Source: Verrucomicrobiota bacterium (GTDB lineage: Bacteria > Verrucomicrobiota > Verrucomicrobiia > Opitutales > Opitutaceae). Taken from it: a stretch of DNA of 7,753 nucleotides. The stretch lies in the NCBI GenBank assembly GCA_023446865.1, contig JAEXPL010000049.1, positions 1-7,753 of the forward strand, read 5' to 3'. Of this stretch, positions 5,662 to 7,753 are shown in pieces. The stretch's first letter is position 1. Each line of letters opens with the position of its first letter. Position numbers and translations under genes: made by a program. Under the pieces are notes generated by a model that was not told the DNA's origin, did no database searches, and was given only the letters and a program-made list of their open reading frames with translations.

Positions 5662-6474
5662 ATGAGAATCTTCCGCTATTGGACGCGCATCGAGCGCGTG
5701 CTGACGATCGATGGAAAGGCGCAAAAGGTCCACGCCTTCGGCGGCTCGAACGTTTCCCCGGAAGCTGCCGCGGCCGATGCGGAGCGCCGGCTCGACGGCG
5801 TGCGCCGCAAGATCCTCGGGGAGCGCGGCGACAACCGTGCGCCGTACGAGGCGGACATCCGCGAGGAGGTGCTGGAGCGGCTGGATGAGCGAAACGTGGT
5901 GACGCGCAATCGTTACGGTGCGGCGGTGCTGAACAGCAGCGAGGTGATGTTCGTCGACATCGACGAGCCGCGGCTCGGTTTCTGGGACCGCTTCCGCGCG
6001 AAACCCACCGGGGCGAAGAAGATCGCGCTGATCGAGGAGCAGGTGCGGCGACTGGTGGCCACGGCGGCGGAGCTGCGCGGACTGGGGGTGCGACTGTGCG
6101 AGACCCACAGCGGTGTGCGAGCGATCGTCACCGGGCGCCCCTTTGATCCGAAATCCGAGTACACGGCGGAGCTGATGGCGCTGTTCAACGCGGACTTGCT
6201 CTACAGCGCGTTGTGCCGCCGCCAGGGTTGCTTCCGGGCACGCCTCACGCCGAAACCGTTCCGGATCAAGTGTCGGACCCGCAAGATCGTGTTCCCGCGA
6301 GACACCCCGCAGGACGAAGAGGCGCACCGGCAGTGGGTCGCCGAGTATGATCAGGCAAGGGGGCGATTCGCGACCTGCCGGTTGCTCTGCTCGCTCGGAC
6401 ACGACGTGCGCGATTCGATCGTCGCGTGGCACGACCGGGAGACCGGCGCGACCAGCGGGCTGAAGCTGGGGTGA
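5662..6474 (+). CDS. Conserved-looking protein of unknown function with DxD motif, 270 aa
   Basis: I recall similar uncharacterised proteins in several bacterial phyla but know no assigned function. The N-terminal part (1-75) is basic and helical, with AFGGSNVSPEAAAADAERRL at 25-44. A central segment reads RNRYGAAVLNSSEVMFVDID (82-101), placing D99-x-D101 at the end of a hydrophobic strand. It is followed by RLCETHSGVRAIVTGRPFDP (144-163), then LCRRQGCFRARLTPKPF (184-200). Cysteines at 185, 190, 204, 239 and 243 might bind metal. The hhhDhD strand followed by a T/S-x-S-G segment recalls the archaeo-eukaryotic primase fold, but the expected His of SxH appears as Arg153, so this is only a suggestion. 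It starts 15 bases after the oxidoreductase gene, so it is probably co-transcribed. No membrane segment or signal peptide is visible. Confidence 0.8.
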   Translation: MRIFRYWTRIERVLTIDGKAQKVHAFGGSNVSPEAAAADAERRLDGVRRKILGERGDNRAPYEADIREEVLERLDERNVVTRNRYGAAVLNSSEVMFVDIDEPRLGFWDRFRAKPTGAKKIALIEEQVRRLVATAAELRGLGVRLCETHSGVRAIVTGRPFDPKSEYTAELMALFNADLLYSALCRRQGCFRARLTPKPFRIKCRTRKIVFPRDTPQDEEAHRQWVAEYDQARGRFATCRLLCSLGHDVRDSIVAWHDRETGATSGLKLG

Positions 6475-6516
6475 GCGGAGAAAGGCGGTGCCTCTTGGGC
6501 AGCCTCGGCCCCGGTA

Positions 6517-7020
6517 TCACCCCGAGATGCGCTTGGCGATCAGTCCGCGAATCCAAGCACCGAGCAGCAGAAGCCCGGCAACGATCGACGCTCGTAGGAT
6601 ATAGGGTCCCGCCTCCTGTTGCACCCATTCACTGCGAGAGGCCCAGATCATCAGCCAGACGCAGAGGGCGATGGCGATGGTTGCGATGAAAATGTAGAGG
6701 AAACAACCCTTGCGGGCTTCGGCGCGAATGTCCTTGGGATCGACCTCTTGCGAAGCGATTTCAGGCAGCACCGGCGCGGTGACGGTCGGGGCGGGTGTTG
6801 CCTGCGCAGGGGTGGCAGGCATGGCCGCCAGAGCGGGCGATGGTGTTTCGGATGATGAACTCGCGGCCTCCGTTGTCGCGACGATGGGCGGCGTCACAGG
6901 CACGGGCGGTTTCGCGGCGGAAGCCGCCGACGCAATGGCCGCGACCTCCCGATCGAGCCACGCGAGGTGCTCGGCGACGAGTGCTCGCTGGCGGAGGAGT
7001 TCCGCGAGTCGGTCCTGCAT
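6517..7020 (-). CDS. Small two-helix membrane protein with Ala/Pro-rich linker
   Basis: I do not recognise a named family. From ATG at 7020 the protein has 167 residues. A charged, probably coiled-coil N-terminus (MQDRLAELLRQRALVAEHLA..., 1-30) leads into a low-complexity Ala/Pro/Thr/Ser/Val linker (31-90). A short charged patch (VDPKDIRAEARK, 93-104) precedes two predicted membrane helices at about 106-127 and 142-161. A basic tail (RGLIAKRISG) ends it. It probably sits in the inner membrane with the coiled coil and linker on one side. The frame is open upstream to a TTG at 7095, but that stretch (TSRAGRLTVAPTALSPKL) looks like untranslated DNA, and MQDRLAELL is a natural start. It lies 77 bases downstream of hisF on the same strand and converges on the DxD protein gene with a 42-base gap. 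That gap has no strong terminator. Confidence 0.7.
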   Translation of the reverse strand: MQDRLAELLRQRALVAEHLAWLDREVAAIASAASAAKPPVPVTPPIVATTEAASSSSETPSPALAAMPATPAQATPAPTVTAPVLPEIASQEVDPKDIRAEARKGCFLYIFIATIAIALCVWLMIWASRSEWVQQEAGPYILRASIVAGLLLLGAWIRGLIAKRISG

Positions 7021-7078
7021 GTGCGTGAGTTTGGGGGACAGTGCCGTTGGCGCAACCGTCAAGCGGCCCGCGCGCGAA

Positions 7079-7096
7079 GTTGACGAAACTGTCAAC
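7079..7096 (-). terminator. Hairpin just after the hisF stop
   Basis: GTTGAC (7079-7084) and GTCAAC (7091-7096) form a perfect 6-base inverted repeat with a 6-base loop, one base beyond the hisF stop. One mismatch then GA/TC could extend it. There is no T run on the minus strand, so it is at best a weak terminator or an mRNA 3' structure. It could instead be a binding site ahead of the membrane-protein gene. A TTGACA (minus strand, 7095-7090) looks like a -35 box but has no matching -10. Confidence 0.25.
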
Positions 7097-7097
7097 G

Positions 7098-7753
7098 TCA
7101 GCGCCGCACCGGAATATCGCGACTGGCGAGAAAGTCCTTGGCCTGCGGAACCGTGAACGTGCCGAAGTGGAAAATCGAAGCGGCGAGCACGGCGCTGGCG
7201 CCGCCCTTGGTGAGGACCTCGGCGAGGTGTTCGAGCGTGCCGGCGCCCCCGGAGGCGATCACGGGCACTTCGACGGCCTCGCTCACGCGGCGCGTGAGCT
7301 CGATGTCATAGCCGTTGAGCATGCCGTCGCGGTCCATCGAAGTGAGGAGGATTTCGCCTGCGCCGAGGGCCACTCCCCGGCGGGCCCACTCGACGACATC
7401 AATCTCGGTGCGCTTGCGTCCACCGTGGGTGTAGACCTTCCAGGACTGGCCGTCGGGTTCGCGGCGGGCGTCGATGGCGAGCACGATACACTGGTTCCCG
7501 AACTTGCGCGCGCTGTCGCGGATGAGGTCGGGCCCGAGCACGGCAGCGGTGTTCAGCGAGACCTTGTCGGCGCCGGCGTGGAGCATCTTGCGGATGTCCT
7601 CAACGCTACGCAGGCCGCCGCCGACAGTGAGCGGCATGAAGCACTGTTCGGCGGTCGCGGCGACGACATCGTGCATGATCGCGCGCTGGTCGCTGGAGGC
7701 GGTGATGTCGAGGAAGACGAGTTCGTCGGCGCCCTGCGCGTCGTAGGCGCGGG
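7098..7753 (-). CDS. hisF: Imidazole glycerol phosphate synthase, cyclase subunit HisF (5' end cut)
   Basis: HisF forms the cytoplasmic synthase with the glutaminase HisH. It uses ammonia and PRFAR to make imidazole glycerol phosphate (histidine pathway) and AICAR (returned to purine synthesis). About 218 residues are visible. The reading frame continues past the internal Met at 7676 to the window edge as RAYDAQGADELVFLDITASS, typical of HisF residues about 40-60, so roughly 35-40 N-terminal residues, including the first catalytic Asp, are missing. Half-barrel phosphate and active-site segments are seen: LTVGGGLRSVEDIR, KVSLNTAAV, VLAIDARR (second catalytic Asp), GEILLTSMDRDGMLNGYD, VIASGGAG and AVLAASIFHFGTFTV. 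The C-terminus ends normally at the TGA (7098-7100). Upstream neighbours lie outside the window; no other his gene is visible here. Confidence 0.97.
   Translation of the reverse strand, partial: RAYDAQGADELVFLDITASSDQRAIMHDVVAATAEQCFMPLTVGGGLRSVEDIRKMLHAGADKVSLNTAAVLGPDLIRDSARKFGNQCIVLAIDARREPDGQSWKVYTHGGRKRTEIDVVEWARRGVALGAGEILLTSMDRDGMLNGYDIELTRRVSEAVEVPVIASGGAGTLEHLAEVLTKGGASAVLAASIFHFGTFTVPQAKDFLASRDIPVRR

Noticed and set aside
4555..6432. A 625-codon minus-strand frame
   Set aside because: It lies antisense to two plus-strand genes with clear protein signatures, and its composition is that of a shadow frame.
6475..6516. A bidirectional terminator between the convergent genes
   Set aside because: Only a 4-6 base stem with a bulge (AAAGGC with GCCTCTT) can be drawn and no T run accompanies it on either strand.
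6710..7156. A 148-codon plus-strand frame rich in Ala, Gly and Val
   Set aside because: It is antisense to the membrane protein, whose coiled coil and two hydrophobic helices make a more credible protein; it also runs into the hisF end.

Overview
The window is GC-rich (strong G/C preference at third codon positions), densely coding bacterial chromosome. An Opitutus-like verrucomicrobium (Verrucomicrobiota, Opitutales) is my best guess. It rests on the style of the palindromic spacer repeats, on the lysyl-tRNA synthetase variant, on the near absence of Shine-Dalgarno sequences and on GC content. This is inference from memory; no database was searched. Nothing looks like phage, plasmid or a CRISPR locus.

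Layout. 1-163: no convincing gene. 164-239: tRNA-Arg(CCU) with an encoded CCA end. 240-457: a very G-rich, hairpin-bearing spacer with a T7 run. 458-688: a small unknown gene, preceded in frame by an ATG that meets a TAG after seven codons. 689-950: a spacer with several compact hairpins. 951-6474: five codirectional genes: lysS, a LolC/E-type permease, lolD, a Gfo/Idh/MocA-family protein with atypical active-site residues, and an uncharacterised 270-residue protein with a DxD motif. Spacings of 123, -3, 26 and 15 bases suggest that at least the last four are co-transcribed. 6517-7020: a small two-helix membrane protein on the minus strand, convergent with the cluster. 7098-7753: the C-terminal part of hisF, also on the minus strand and cut by the window edge.

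How they fit. LysS charges tRNA-Lys. The permease and LolD form an inner-membrane ABC machine that releases lipoproteins toward the outer membrane, so the organism is probably diderm. HisF belongs to histidine biosynthesis. The oxidoreductase-like protein and the DxD protein have no assigned pathway here.

The most unusual structure is a pair of palindromic elements. One starts at the lysS stop codon (about 2425-2515) and one just after the lolC stop codon (about 3783-3913). Each has a purine-rich left arm (GAA-type words) and a complementary pyrimidine-rich right arm (TTC-type words). The second is read through by the LolD frame and appears to supply both its start codon and its N-terminal extension, resembling in principle the palindromic elements that enter genes in Rickettsia. 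I did not find a wholly new multi-gene system; this repeat-derived gene start is the strongest lead.
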